Of a stretch of DNA of 64,000 nucleotides, positions 1-9,259 are shown piece after piece (position 1 is the stretch's first letter; every line of letters starts with the position of its first letter). The translations under genes and the position numbers were made by a program. The notes below the pieces were generated by a model. The model was not told the DNA's origin, searched no databases, and saw nothing but the letters and a program-made list of their open reading frames with translations. Origin of the DNA: Teichococcus coralli. GTDB taxonomy: Bacteria; Pseudomonadota; Alphaproteobacteria; Acetobacterales; Acetobacteraceae. The stretch spans positions 62,001 to 126,000 of the forward strand of contig NZ_SNVJ01000001.1 of NCBI RefSeq assembly GCF_009829925.1. Reading direction: 5' to 3'.

Positions 1-1
1 G

Positions 2-1324
2 ATGGAGGTCGTCACCGAGCGCTTCGCGGTGAAGGGCCATCCGGACCAGGAACTGGAACTGCGCTTCACCCGGCATGGCCCGGTCATCGCGCGGGACACG
101 GCGGCGGGGCGGGCGGTGGCCATCCGCACGGTCTGGTCGCTGCCGGGCTCGGCGCCCTATCTCGCCAGCTTCTCCACCATGCGCTCGCGCTCGCTGGAGG
201 AGTTCCGCGCGGCCGTGGCGCGCTGGGGCACCCCCTCGGTGAACAAGGTTTATGCCGACACCAGCGGCACCGTCGCCTGGACTCCGGCCGGCTATGCCCC
301 GCAGCGGCCGAACTGGGACGGGCTGCTGCCAGTGCCGGGCGACGGCCGCTACGAGTGGTCCGGCCTGCTGAACCCGGCCGAGCACCCCTGGCGCGTGGAC
401 CCGCTGGAAGGCTTCGTCCACAGCGCCAACGAGATGAACCTGCCGCCGGACTGGCCGCATGCCGAGAAGACCTACGGCTACGAGTGGACCGAGGCCTCCC
501 GCGCCCGCCGCATCCGCGAGGCGCTGACGCGGGGGCCGCTGCTGACGCTGGCCGACAGCACGGCGCTGCAGACCGACGTGACCTCCCTGCCCGCCCGCCG
601 CCTCTGCACGTTGCTGGGCGCGCTGCCGCGCGGCAGCGCGCCGGAACTCTGGGCGGCCCAGCTGCTGCTGGAGGATTGGGACCATCGCCTGGAGGCCGAC
701 AGCCCGGCCGCCGCGCTGTTCGAGGTCTTCATGACCAAGCACCTGAAGCCGCGCCTGCTGGCGGCGCTGGTGCCGGATGCCGCGCTGCGCCCGCTGCTGG
801 TGCCGCAGGACACCGAAAGCCTGCTGCGCGTGCTGGAGGAGCCGGATGCCCGTTTCGGCACCGATCCCGCCGCGGCACGCGATGCGCTGCTGGCCGAGTG
901 CCTGGTCGCCGCCGTCCGCGACTGCGGCGAGCGGATGGGGCTGTCGCCGTCGGAATGGTCCTGGGGCCGGCTGCACAAGGGCTATTTCAGCCATGCCCTC
1001 GCCGACCTGGCGCCGGAGACGGCGAGTTTCGACGTCGGCTCCTTCCCGGTCGGCGGCAGCGCCAGCACGCCGATGCACACCGGCTATCGCCCGAGCGACT
1101 TCCGCTGCAACTATGGCGCATCGGTGCGGCTGGTGATGGATGTCGGGGCCTGGGACAACAGCCTCTGCATCAACGCGCCCGGCCAGTCAGGCGACCCGGC
1201 CTCGCCACATTACGCCGACCTGGCGCCGCACTGGGCGCGAGGAGAATACGTGCCGCTGCTCTACACGCGGGAGGCCGTGGACGCGAAGGTCATGCGGCGC
1301 ATCCACCTGCAGCCCGCGACGTGA
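2..1324 (+). CDS. penicillin acylase family protein (5'-truncated by window edge)
   Basis: This is the C-terminal 440 residues of a penicillin amidase/acylase (peptidase family S45, Ntn-hydrolase fold), which hydrolyses amide bonds of N-acylated compounds. Family members are about 700-850 residues and self-process into two subunits, so what remains is most of the beta subunit. The catalytic N-terminal Ser and the alpha subunit lie before base 1. Typical stretches are RHGPVI near residue 25, the Thr-Val-Ala-Trp strand near 90, and HSANEMN near 140, which resembles the conserved Asn-bearing motif of the family. The first Met at base 2 is internal, not the true start. A strong hairpin follows the stop. 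The substrate is unknown; many homologues act on acyl-homoserine lactones or cephalosporins, but nothing here decides that. Confidence 0.85.
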   Translation: MEVVTERFAVKGHPDQELELRFTRHGPVIARDTAAGRAVAIRTVWSLPGSAPYLASFSTMRSRSLEEFRAAVARWGTPSVNKVYADTSGTVAWTPAGYAPQRPNWDGLLPVPGDGRYEWSGLLNPAEHPWRVDPLEGFVHSANEMNLPPDWPHAEKTYGYEWTEASRARRIREALTRGPLLTLADSTALQTDVTSLPARRLCTLLGALPRGSAPELWAAQLLLEDWDHRLEADSPAAALFEVFMTKHLKPRLLAALVPDAALRPLLVPQDTESLLRVLEEPDARFGTDPAAARDALLAECLVAAVRDCGERMGLSPSEWSWGRLHKGYFSHALADLAPETASFDVGSFPVGGSASTPMHTGYRPSDFRCNYGASVRLVMDVGAWDNSLCINAPGQSGDPASPHYADLAPHWARGEYVPLLYTREAVDAKVMRRIHLQPAT

Positions 1325-1343
1325 ACTGACGGGAAGAAGATGG

Positions 1344-1373
1344 GGGTCCGGGAGAATTCCTTTCCCCGGACCC
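1344..1373. terminator. bidirectional hairpin terminator
   Basis: A perfect 9-bp stem (GGGTCCGGG at 1344-1352, CCCGGACCC at 1365-1373) with a 12-nt loop sits between two convergent stop codons. It is followed on the plus strand by TTCCTTT. It probably ends both the acylase transcript and the long minus-strand operon. Confidence 0.7.
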
Positions 1374-1379
1374 TTCCTT

Positions 1380-1766
1380 TCAGACCTTGCGGTTGACGAT
1401 GCAGAGCTTGTTCCCGTCCGGATCGCGCAGATAGGCGCCGTAGTACTCGGCGCTGTAGAGCGGCCGCAGCCCCGGCGCCCCCTCGTCCATCCCGCCGGCG
1501 GCGAGACCGGCGGCATGGGCGGCCTCCACCGCCGCGCGGTCCGGCGCGAAGAAGGCGTTCATCGCGCCGTTGCCCCAGGTGGCGGGGCGGCCATCAAAGG
1601 GGCGGCAGACGTAGAACTCGGCGGGATCCCCCGGCTTCTGCCATGAGGCCCAGCCGATCTTCGGCTCATAGGTCATCCGCCTGAGGCCGAGCGGGACAAG
1701 CACGGCGTCATAGAAGCGGACGGCCGCATCCAGGTCCCGCGCGCCGACGGTGACATGACTGAACAC
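1380..1766 (-). CDS. VOC (glyoxalase/bleomycin-resistance) family protein
   Basis: This 128-residue single-domain protein of the vicinal-oxygen-chelate superfamily starts FSHVTVGARDLDAAVRFYD and ends with the typical Leu-Arg-Asp-Pro-Asp-Gly-Asn-Lys strand. Such proteins are metal-dependent lyases, isomerases or dioxygenases, or simply ligand binders; the reaction cannot be told from sequence. It starts 9 bp after the M81 stop codon and is the last gene of the minus-strand peptide/amide operon, just before the terminator. A role in processing a product of the upstream hydrolases is possible but is inference. Confidence 0.8.
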   Translation of the reverse strand: MFSHVTVGARDLDAAVRFYDAVLVPLGLRRMTYEPKIGWASWQKPGDPAEFYVCRPFDGRPATWGNGAMNAFFAPDRAAVEAAHAAGLAAGGMDEGAPGLRPLYSAEYYGAYLRDPDGNKLCIVNRKV

Positions 1767-1775
1767 GGCGCCACC

Positions 1776-3260
1776 TCAGCCCGCGCGCGGCCTGGTCCGC
1801 AACCCCTCGCGGAGATGCTGGAAGGGCAGCGAGGAGGGATCGGCCAGGACCGGCCCCGGCGCGGCCACCACCAGCACCTTCTCGGCCATCGGCTGGAAGT
1901 CGGCGCGGAAATGGACGCTGCTCTTCACCACGACGATCTTCTCCGCCGCCGGATCGACGCCGATATGGCGGAACAGCGCCTGGTCGTGCGCCTGCATCTT
2001 GCGGCTGACGATGATCACCTTCACCGGCCCGACGCCGATCAGCGCCGAGGGGCCGAGATCGGCCGGGTTGCCCGCGGCCATCGGCCCGGTGCAGGTGAAC
2101 CGGCCATCGGAGAGGCGCAGCACCTTGGCTGTCACCTCCAGCGGCGCGCCGTCCGACTTGCCGCCGAGGCGGAGCGTGACCTCCGCCCCCTCGCCCGCCG
2201 CGTGGCAGGCGGCGGCGCTCTCGGCGTCGTTGATCATGCCGAGGGTGGCGGGCGCCTGCTGCTTCACCAGCTCGGCGAGCAGGCCGGTGGTGTCGCCATG
2301 GCCGCCGCCGCCGGGATTGTCCTGCGTATCGGCGATCACGATGGGGCGGCTGGCCGACTGCGCGAGGCGGATCGCCTCGGCGACGCCCTCGGCGGCCGGC
2401 AGAACGCCGCCGGCGAAGTCCTGCTCGCTTTGCTGGAGATACTGCAGCAGCGCCTCGGCGGCACGCTCGGCGGCGGCCGGGTCCTCGCCGAAAGCGGCCA
2501 GGGCGACGCCGCAGTCCGGAAAGTCCGCGTAGGGGAAGCCGAAACAGAACGCGAGCTCCGCCAGGCCCTCGCGCTCGGCGAGGCGGGCGCGCGCCTCCAT
2601 CACGCCCGCCATCGGCTGCACCAGGGTGCATTGCGCGGTCAGCGGCATCCAGTAGTCGAGCTGGCGGAAGGCGCGGGCCCAGGGCGCCTTGCGCGCGATG
2701 CGCTCGGCCAGCAGTGCCATGGCGCGGGCGCCGGCCTGCTTCATGTCCACATGCGGATAGGTGCGGAAAGGCACCAGCGCGTCGGCCATGCGCACCATCT
2801 GCGCCGTCAGGTTGCAGTGCGGGTCGAGGCTGGCCGTCACGGGCATGTCCGGCCCGACCACGGCGCGGACGCGGCGCAGCAGCTCCCCCTCGGCATCCGG
2901 GTGGCCCTCCGCCACCATGGCGCCGTGCAGGTCAAGGTAGACGCCGTCCAGCGGCCCGGCATCCAGCGCATCGGCGAGGTCGGCGACGATGCAGGCGCTG
3001 ATCCGCTCGAAGGCCTGCTCGGTGACCGGACCGGCGGGATTGGCGAAGCACCAGGCGAGCGGCACCAGCGCGAAGCCGCGCTTCTCCGCCTCGGCGATGG
3101 CGCCGGCGGCGGGCACCGAGGTCGGGCGCAGCGCGTCGAGCAGGCCCGCGCCGCGCTGGAAGGGCGGAAAGCCGCCGGGGTGCTGGAACTCGGCCCAGGT
3201 GGTCGGGCGCGGGGCGAAGGAATGGCTTTCGTGCAGGAAGCCGCCCAGGGCGATGCGCAT
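1776..3260 (-). CDS. M81 family metallopeptidase (MlrC-like)
   Basis: This 494-residue protein is of the MlrC/M81 family, named after the enzyme that completes microcystin breakdown in sphingomonads. HESH at residues 10-13, a DLHGAM block near 109 and a DPHCN block near 145 supply likely metal ligands (family knowledge). The C-terminal half has the typical Asp-Asn-Pro-Gly-Gly-Gly-Gly-His-Gly-Asp stretch. It lies 6 bp after the upstream M20 gene and 9 bp before the VOC gene, so it is co-transcribed with an ABC importer. Most family members are uncharacterised, and a microcystin substrate should not be assumed. It probably hydrolyses a small imported peptide or amide. Confidence 0.85.
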   Translation of the reverse strand: MRIALGGFLHESHSFAPRPTTWAEFQHPGGFPPFQRGAGLLDALRPTSVPAAGAIAEAEKRGFALVPLAWCFANPAGPVTEQAFERISACIVADLADALDAGPLDGVYLDLHGAMVAEGHPDAEGELLRRVRAVVGPDMPVTASLDPHCNLTAQMVRMADALVPFRTYPHVDMKQAGARAMALLAERIARKAPWARAFRQLDYWMPLTAQCTLVQPMAGVMEARARLAEREGLAELAFCFGFPYADFPDCGVALAAFGEDPAAAERAAEALLQYLQQSEQDFAGGVLPAAEGVAEAIRLAQSASRPIVIADTQDNPGGGGHGDTTGLLAELVKQQAPATLGMINDAESAAACHAAGEGAEVTLRLGGKSDGAPLEVTAKVLRLSDGRFTCTGPMAAGNPADLGPSALIGVGPVKVIIVSRKMQAHDQALFRHIGVDPAAEKIVVVKSSVHFRADFQPMAEKVLVVAAPGPVLADPSSLPFQHLREGLRTRPRAG

Positions 3261-3266
3261 CGGTCC

Positions 3267-4517
3267 TTATTCTCCCCTTGCCCGGCCGGCGGTGGCCAGC
3301 ACGGCGTCGGCCAGCACCACCAGCCCGGCCTCGGCCCATTCGGGGGTGATGGATTCGGCCTCGTTGTGGCTGATGCCCCCCTCGCAGGGGCAGAAGATCA
3401 TCGCGGTGGGCACCCGCCGCGCCAGGTAGACGGCGTCATGCCCGATGCCGGTCGGCATCACGCGGTAGGGCAGGCCGCGGCCCTGCGCCGCCTGCTGCAA
3501 CGCCTCCACCAGCTTGTGGTCGAAGGGGATCAACGGCGATTCCCAGAAGCGCTCGACGACGATGTCGAGGTCGCGCTCGGCGGCCAGGGACTCGGCGCGG
3601 GCCTCCAGCGCCTCGCCCATGCGGGCGAGCGCCTTGGGGTCGCCATGCCGCAGGTCCACGCTGAACCAGACGCGCGAGGGCACCACGTTGCGGCTGTCCG
3701 GCGCCACGGTGAGCCGCCCGACCGTGGCCCGCCCGTCGCCGCCGGCGGCGAGGGCAATCTCCTCCACCACCTGCACCAGCATGGCGGCGGCCACCATGGC
3801 ATCCCGGCGCGGCCCCATGGCGGAGCCGGCATGCGCCTCCTCGCCCGTCACCGTCACGTCGAGCCAGAGCTGGCCGAGCGCCTTGTCCACGATGCCGACA
3901 GGGATGCCGTCGGTCTCCAGCAGCGGTCCCTGCTCGATATGCAGCTCGAAATAGGCGCCGAGCGATTGCAGCGCCGCGGGATCGGCCTCGCCCTGCCAGC
4001 CGATGCGCCGCAGCTCCTCGCCGAAAACCGCGCCGGCCGGGTCGGCCTTGGCCAGCACCTCGGCCTCGTCCAGCAGGCCCATGGCGACGCCGCTGCCCAT
4101 CATCGGCGGCGCGAAGCGGGCGCCCTCCTCGTTGGTCCAGTTGACCAGGACGACCGGCGCCTCCGTCTCGGTGCCGGATTCATGCAGGGCGCGCAGCACC
4201 TCCAGCCCGGCCAGCACGCCCAGCACCCCGTCGAACCGGCCGCCGGTGGGTTGGGTGTCGAGATGGCTGCCGATGGCGACCGCCGGGCGCGAGGGGTCCC
4301 GCCCCTCCCGCCGCAGCACCATGTTGCCGACGCGGTCCACCGTGACGGTGCAGCCCAGCGCCTCGCCCCATTGCCGCAGCAGGGCGCGTGCCTCGCCGTC
4401 GAGGTCGGTGAGCGTCTGCCGGTTGCAGCCGCCCTTCGGCGTGGCGCCGATCCGCGCCATCTCCATCAGGCTGTCCCACAGCCGGGCGCCGGAGACGGGC
4501 AGGTTGCCGCCGCTCAT
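3267..4517 (-). CDS. Zn-dependent M20 hydrolase (allantoate / N-carbamoyl-amino-acid amidohydrolase type)
   Basis: A 416-residue amidase of the hydantoinase/carbamoylase branch of M20 peptidases. It has the metal-binding motifs GSHLDTQPTGGRFDG, NEEGARF and a C-terminal GIGHDAVY, plus the dimerisation-domain insert containing EEAHAGS. Relatives split N-carbamoyl amino acids, allantoate or ureidoglycolate to ammonia and CO2; the exact substrate is unresolved. The start at 4517 is chosen because it gives an ATGA overlap with the stop of the upstream M20 gene and the conserved N-terminus begins soon after. A start 7 codons earlier would overlap more. The next gene begins 6 bp downstream. Confidence 0.85.
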   Translation of the reverse strand: MSGGNLPVSGARLWDSLMEMARIGATPKGGCNRQTLTDLDGEARALLRQWGEALGCTVTVDRVGNMVLRREGRDPSRPAVAIGSHLDTQPTGGRFDGVLGVLAGLEVLRALHESGTETEAPVVLVNWTNEEGARFAPPMMGSGVAMGLLDEAEVLAKADPAGAVFGEELRRIGWQGEADPAALQSLGAYFELHIEQGPLLETDGIPVGIVDKALGQLWLDVTVTGEEAHAGSAMGPRRDAMVAAAMLVQVVEEIALAAGGDGRATVGRLTVAPDSRNVVPSRVWFSVDLRHGDPKALARMGEALEARAESLAAERDLDIVVERFWESPLIPFDHKLVEALQQAAQGRGLPYRVMPTGIGHDAVYLARRVPTAMIFCPCEGGISHNEAESITPEWAEAGLVVLADAVLATAGRARGE

Positions 4518-5803
4518 GCCTTTTCCACCCCGCACCACTCGGCCATGGTCAGCGCGATCGTGCGCGTCGTGGCGTGGAAGCTCTCCAGGCTGACGCTCTC
4601 GTCGATGCCGTGGATGGAATCCGCGTCCGGCCCGAAGCAGGCCACCGGCGTGTCCTGGTAGAGGGTGAAGAACCGTCCGTCGGTGAGGCCGGAAGCCGGG
4701 TAGTCGCGCAGCTCGCGGCCATTGGCCTCGGCGAAGTGGCGCTGCACCATCCGCACGATCGGCGCTTCCTTGTCGAAGACGCAGGGGTCGGCCATGAAGC
4801 CGGCGAATTCGAGCTGCAGCTTGGCGCCACGCATCCGCTCATCCGCGCCGGCCTCGGCGACGATGCGCTCGATGTCGGCCTTCACCCGCTTCGCCGTGTT
4901 GCCGACCATGATGCCGACGCGCAGGCCGATCTTGGCGCGGGTGGGCACCGAGCTGTTCCACTCGCCGCCCTGCACCGTGCCGAAATTGACGTTCACCGGG
5001 TGGTTCACGCCGAAAAAGGAGGAGTGGATGTTCTCCGCCCGGTTCATCTCCGCCTCGTACTCCTTGAAGCGCTGGGAGATGACGTAGGCGGCCTCGATGG
5101 CATTCACGCCGGCCTGCATGTCCCGCACATGGGCGGGGCGGCCCGTCACCGTCACCCAGGCCCAGATGACGCCGACCTCGGCGGTGTAGAGCCCTTCCAC
5201 CCCCGGGCCGGGCTCGGGAATGATGACGGCGTCGCATTTCGGCAGCGCCAGCATGCAGGCCAGCGCGCCATTGCCGGTGCATTCCTCCTCGATGACAGAC
5301 TGGAACTGCACCTCGGCCGCGGGCTGCAGCCCGGCCGTCCGCAGCGCGCGGAAGGCCATGACGTTGGAAATGTCGCCCGCCTTCATGTCGCCGGCGCCGC
5401 GGCCATACATGCGGCCATCACGGATGGAAGGCTCGTAGGGCGGCGTCTGCCAGATATCGGCGGCGCCCTCCGGCACCACGTCCACATGGCCCTGCAGCAC
5501 CAGGGAGCGGCCCCGCTTCTCGCGTGGGGTAAAGACGGCGGCGACGTTGTCCCGCCCCTCGTAGGAGATCAGCGGCGGGGAAAAGCCGGGATGCTCGGCC
5601 AGCTTCTCCGGCACGGTCGGGATGCGGACCGGCTCGAGGCCGAGCGCCCCGTAGTTGCGCGCCATCTCCTCCAGCGCCGAGGCCTCGTTGCCCAGGGTGG
5701 AGGGGCAGCGCACCAGCCGCTCCAGGGCCGCGACGGCCTCCCCTTCCAGCGCCGCGACGGCATCGAGGATGGCGCGGCGGACGCCGGGGTCGAGTTGAGG
5801 CAT
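4514..5803 (-). CDS. M20 family deacylase (ArgE/DapE type)
   Basis: A 429-residue ArgE/DapE-like metallo-deacylase. Visible motifs are QGHVDVVP (metal His and Asp), GAGDMKAGD (bridging Asp), a catalytic Glu pair in VIEEECTGNG and the small lid domain containing HPVNVNFG. Family members remove acyl or succinyl groups from amino acids. Since this one is cotranscribed with a peptide-type importer and a second M20 enzyme, it more likely acts on imported N-acyl amino acids than in arginine or lysine biosynthesis. It begins 11 bp after the ATPase gene and ends in an ATGA overlap with the next M20 gene. Confidence 0.85.
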   Translation of the reverse strand: MPQLDPGVRRAILDAVAALEGEAVAALERLVRCPSTLGNEASALEEMARNYGALGLEPVRIPTVPEKLAEHPGFSPPLISYEGRDNVAAVFTPREKRGRSLVLQGHVDVVPEGAADIWQTPPYEPSIRDGRMYGRGAGDMKAGDISNVMAFRALRTAGLQPAAEVQFQSVIEEECTGNGALACMLALPKCDAVIIPEPGPGVEGLYTAEVGVIWAWVTVTGRPAHVRDMQAGVNAIEAAYVISQRFKEYEAEMNRAENIHSSFFGVNHPVNVNFGTVQGGEWNSSVPTRAKIGLRVGIMVGNTAKRVKADIERIVAEAGADERMRGAKLQLEFAGFMADPCVFDKEAPIVRMVQRHFAEANGRELRDYPASGLTDGRFFTLYQDTPVACFGPDADSIHGIDESVSLESFHATTRTIALTMAEWCGVEKA

Positions 5804-5814
5804 GGATCGCTCCT

Positions 5815-7428
5815 TCAGGCGGATTCGGTGAGCACGGGCGGAGTCCAGCCCCGTCCGGGAATGCTGTCCAGCAGGGCTCGGGTATAAGGATGCTTCGGTG
5901 CGCCGAAGACCTCCGCCGTGGGCCCCTGCTCGACGATGGCGCCGTGCTGCATCACGGCGATTCGATCACAGATCTGCGCGGCCACCCGCAGGTCATGCGT
6001 GATGAACAACATGGTGAGGCCGAGCCGCTGGCGGATCTCGGCCAGCAGGTCCAGCACCTGGGCCTGCACCGAGACATCCAATGCCGAGACCGGCTCGTCG
6101 GCGATCAGCAGCTCGGGCTGCATGGCCAGCGCCCGCGCCAGGCCGATGCGCTGCCGCTGCCCGCCGCTGAACTCGTGCGGGAAGCGCTCCATGGCGGATT
6201 CATCGAGCCGCACCAGCCGCAGCAGCTCCAGCGCCCGGGCGCGTGCCTCGGCGGGCGGCACGCCATGGGTGACAGGCCCCTCGGTGATCGCCCGGCCCAC
6301 GCTGCGGCGCGGGTTGAGCGAGGCATAGGGGTCCTGGAACACCATCTGGATGCGCTTGCGGTAGGGCAGCCAGCCCTGGCGCGAGAGCGGCCGCAGGTCG
6401 GCGCCGTGGAACAGGATCTCTCCCCGCTCAGGCTCCACCAGCCGCACCACGCAGCGGGCCAGCGTGGACTTGCCCGAGCCGCTCTCGCCGACCAGCCCCA
6501 GCGTCTCGCCCTTGTTGAGCGTGAAGTCGGCGGCGTGCACCGCCTTCACCACGGCCCTGGCGCCGAACCAGCCGCCGCGCTGGTAGGTCTTGGTGACACC
6601 CTTCATCTCCAGCACCGGCGCGGGCAGGATGGCCTGCCGCTCCGGCGCCGCGCCATGCGGCACCGCGGCGATCAGCGCGCGGGTATAGGGGTGCTGCGGC
6701 GCGTTCAGGATTTCCGCAGCCGTCCCCTGCTCGACGATGCGGCCATGCTGCATGACGGCCACGCGGTCGGCGATCTCGGCCACCACGCCGAAGTCATGGG
6801 TGATGAACATCACCCCCATGCCCTTGCGCTCCTGGATCTCGCGGATCAGGCGCAGGATCTGCATCTGCGTGGTGACGTCGAGCGCGGTGGTCGGCTCGTC
6901 GGCGATCAGCAGCGCCGGCTCCAGCGCCAGCGCCATCGCGATCATCACGCGCTGGCGCTGCCCGCCCGAGAGGCGGAAGGGGTGCATGCGCGCGATGGCC
7001 GCGGGGTCCGGCAGGTTCACCGCCGACAGCAGCTCCGGCACCCGAGCCTTGGCCTCGCTCCCTTTGCCATGCACGGCCAGCGCCTCGGCGATCTGGTCGC
7101 CCACCCGCATCAGCGGGTTGAGCGCCGTCATCGGCTCCTGGAACACCATGGCCATGCGGGAGCCGCGCCGCTCGCGCAGCGCCTCGGCCGAGAGGTCGAG
7201 CAGCGAATCGCCCTCGAAGGTGATGCGGCCGCTCCGCACCGGCAGGCCTTTCGGCAGCAGGCCCATCACCGTGTTGGCGGTGATGGACTTGCCGGAGCCG
7301 CTTTCGCCGACGACGCAGAGGATTTCGCCCGCATCGAGATGCAGGGAAAGTTCCTCCACCGCGTTCGGCCGGTCGGCACCGCGCGGCAGGCCCACGGTGA
7401 GGTTCTCGACGGTCAGCAGCCGGGTCAT
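5815..7428 (-). CDS. ABC transporter ATP-binding protein, fused DppD-DppF type
   Basis: A 537-residue protein with two nucleotide-binding domains in one chain, as in GsiA, energising import of dipeptides, oligopeptides or related amides. The first domain has Walker A GESGSGKS at 41-48, signature LSGGQRQR at 153-160 and Walker B LLIADEP at about 173. The second domain has Walker A near 314, then its own SGGQRQR and LLIADEP. Each half ends with the oligopeptide-family tail containing HPYTRAL. ATG at 7428 is chosen because it gives an ATGA overlap with the permease stop and starts directly at the conserved N-terminus. It belongs with the two permeases and binding protein upstream. Confidence 0.93.
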   Translation of the reverse strand: MTRLLTVENLTVGLPRGADRPNAVEELSLHLDAGEILCVVGESGSGKSITANTVMGLLPKGLPVRSGRITFEGDSLLDLSAEALRERRGSRMAMVFQEPMTALNPLMRVGDQIAEALAVHGKGSEAKARVPELLSAVNLPDPAAIARMHPFRLSGGQRQRVMIAMALALEPALLIADEPTTALDVTTQMQILRLIREIQERKGMGVMFITHDFGVVAEIADRVAVMQHGRIVEQGTAAEILNAPQHPYTRALIAAVPHGAAPERQAILPAPVLEMKGVTKTYQRGGWFGARAVVKAVHAADFTLNKGETLGLVGESGSGKSTLARCVVRLVEPERGEILFHGADLRPLSRQGWLPYRKRIQMVFQDPYASLNPRRSVGRAITEGPVTHGVPPAEARARALELLRLVRLDESAMERFPHEFSGGQRQRIGLARALAMQPELLIADEPVSALDVSVQAQVLDLLAEIRQRLGLTMLFITHDLRVAAQICDRIAVMQHGAIVEQGPTAEVFGAPKHPYTRALLDSIPGRGWTPPVLTESA

Positions 7429-8270
7429 GCCGCGCCTCCGCGGTTGCGCGCCAGGCGCGGGTTCAGCGCGTCCGACAGCCCCTCGCCCACCAGGTTCAGC
7501 GACAGCACGGTGAGGAAGATGGCGATGCCGGGAAACACGCTCATCCACCAGGCGATGCGGATGACGCTGCGGCCGGAGCCGATCAGGAAGCCCCAGGACA
7601 TCATGTTCGGGTCGCCCAGGCCGAGAAAGGAGAGCGCGCTTTCCAGCAGGATGGCGGTCGCCACCATCAGCGAGGAGAGCACGACGATGGGCGAGAGCGC
7701 GTTGGGCAGGATATCGCCCAGCACGATGGCGAGGCGGGACTTGCCCAGCACCTCCGCCGCCTGCACGAACTCGCGCGAGCGCAGCGACAGGAACTCCGCC
7801 CGCACCACGCGCGCCACCGGCGGCCAGGAGACCACCGCGATGGCGAGCACGATGGACTGGATGGTGGGCGTGAAGATCGCCACCAGCAGGATGGCCAGCA
7901 CGAAGCTCGGGATGGTCTGGAAGAACTCGGTGAAGCGCATCACCACCTCATCCGCCATGCCGCCGAGATAGCCGGCTACGGCGCCGAGGGTGACGCCGAT
8001 GGCCAGCGCCGCCACGGTCGAGACGGCGCCCACCAGCAGCGAGACGCGCGCGCCATGCGCGATGCCGGCGGCCACGTCGCGGCCCAGGCTGTCGGAGCCG
8101 AGCAGCATTCCCATCTCGCCCGGCGGCGCGAAGGGCGCGGCCACCATGTCCCAGGGGCTGCCGGGGTAGAGCACCGGCGCCAGGATGGCGAGCGCGATGA
8201 CCAGCAGCAGGATGACGAGGCCGACCACCGCGCCGTGGTTGCGCGCGAAGTTGCGCCAGAAGCTGTTCAT
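7425..8270 (-). CDS. ABC transporter permease, DppC type
   Basis: This 281-residue inner-membrane permease is of the DppC/OppC family. It has a first transmembrane helix at about residues 14-34, a periplasmic loop with the family stretch GSDSLGRDV, five further helices, and the EAA loop (Glu-Phe-Leu-Ser-Leu-Arg then EFVQAAEVLG) that docks on the ATPase. It overlaps its neighbours by ATGA on both sides, suggesting translational coupling. Together with the gene at 8267-9253 it forms the channel of the importer. Confidence 0.93.
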   Translation of the reverse strand: MNSFWRNFARNHGAVVGLVILLLVIALAILAPVLYPGSPWDMVAAPFAPPGEMGMLLGSDSLGRDVAAGIAHGARVSLLVGAVSTVAALAIGVTLGAVAGYLGGMADEVVMRFTEFFQTIPSFVLAILLVAIFTPTIQSIVLAIAVVSWPPVARVVRAEFLSLRSREFVQAAEVLGKSRLAIVLGDILPNALSPIVVLSSLMVATAILLESALSFLGLGDPNMMSWGFLIGSGRSVIRIAWWMSVFPGIAIFLTVLSLNLVGEGLSDALNPRLARNRGGAA

Positions 8271-9253
8271 CGCGACACCTCCACGCGTGGATCAACGATG
8301 GCGTAGAGCAGGTCGGTGATCAGGTTGAACAGAACGACCATCACGCTGGTCAGGAAGAAGACTCCCATCAGCACCTGGTAGTCGCGCGCCAGCAGCGCCT
8401 CGAAGGCGAGCCGCCCGATGCCCGGCCAGGCGAACACCGTCTCCACCAGGATCGAGCCGCCGATGAGCTGCCCGGCCTGGATCCCTGCGAAGGTGATCAC
8501 CGGCAGCAGCGCGTTGCGCAGCACGTGCCGCCGCAGGATGCGCCCCTCCGGCACGCCCTTGGCGCGCGCCGTCTTGACGAAGTCCTGGTCGGCCACTTCC
8601 AGCATGGTGGCGCGGGTGAGCCGGGCATAGACCGCGACATAGAACAGCCCCAGCGTGAGGCCCGGCAGGATCAGGTGCTGGGCAAGGTCGAGCACCGCGG
8701 CGAAGCCGGAGAGCTCGACGCCCACCGAGGCCATGCCGAAGGAGGGCAGCCATTCCAGTGTCACGCTGAACAGCAGCACCAGCATCAGGCCCACCCAGAA
8801 CAGTGGCGTGGCGTAGAAGGCCAGCGCCAGCACGGTGATCAGCGAATCCCACCAGGTGCCGACCCGCCGCGCCGCCAGCGCGCCCATGCTGACGCCGACA
8901 CCGATGGCGAAGACAAAGGCCACGCCGGTGAGCAGCAGCGTCGCCGGCAGCCGGTCCCACAGCAGCGCCGCGACCGGCATCTGCTGGCGGTGGCTGAAGC
9001 CGAGATCGAGCGTCAGTACGCCCTTCAGGTAGAGCCAGAGTTGTACGTAGAGCGGCTGGTCCAGCCCGAACTGCGCGCGAAGCTGCGCCAGGAAGCGGGC
9101 ATCGGCGGCACCGGACTGGCCGGCGATGATGCTCGCCGGATCACCGGGCGCGGCATGGATCAGCAGAAAGTTGCAGACGACGATCGCGAGGATCACGATC
9201 GCCGCCTTCACGACACGGCCCAGCAGGAATGCGGGCAGTCGAGACAGCTCCAT
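8267..9253 (-). CDS. ABC transporter permease, DppB type
   Basis: This 328-residue permease of the DppB/OppB family has the N-terminal helix followed by HAAPGDPA, the typical family sequence near residue 33. A run of hydrophobic helices and the EAA-loop residues (DFVKTARAKGVPE) near 230 follow. It forms the heterodimeric channel with the DppC-type permease it overlaps by 4 bp. It starts 6 bp after the binding-protein stop, so it is cotranscribed with it. Confidence 0.93.
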   Translation of the reverse strand: MELSRLPAFLLGRVVKAAIVILAIVVCNFLLIHAAPGDPASIIAGQSGAADARFLAQLRAQFGLDQPLYVQLWLYLKGVLTLDLGFSHRQQMPVAALLWDRLPATLLLTGVAFVFAIGVGVSMGALAARRVGTWWDSLITVLALAFYATPLFWVGLMLVLLFSVTLEWLPSFGMASVGVELSGFAAVLDLAQHLILPGLTLGLFYVAVYARLTRATMLEVADQDFVKTARAKGVPEGRILRRHVLRNALLPVITFAGIQAGQLIGGSILVETVFAWPGIGRLAFEALLARDYQVLMGVFFLTSVMVVLFNLITDLLYAIVDPRVEVSR

Positions 9254-9259
9254 GCCTGA

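Noticed and set aside
1755..4661. 968-codon open frame on the plus strand
   Set aside because: Antisense shadow of the M81 and M20 genes, with His/Arg/Gly-rich composition and no recognisable domain.
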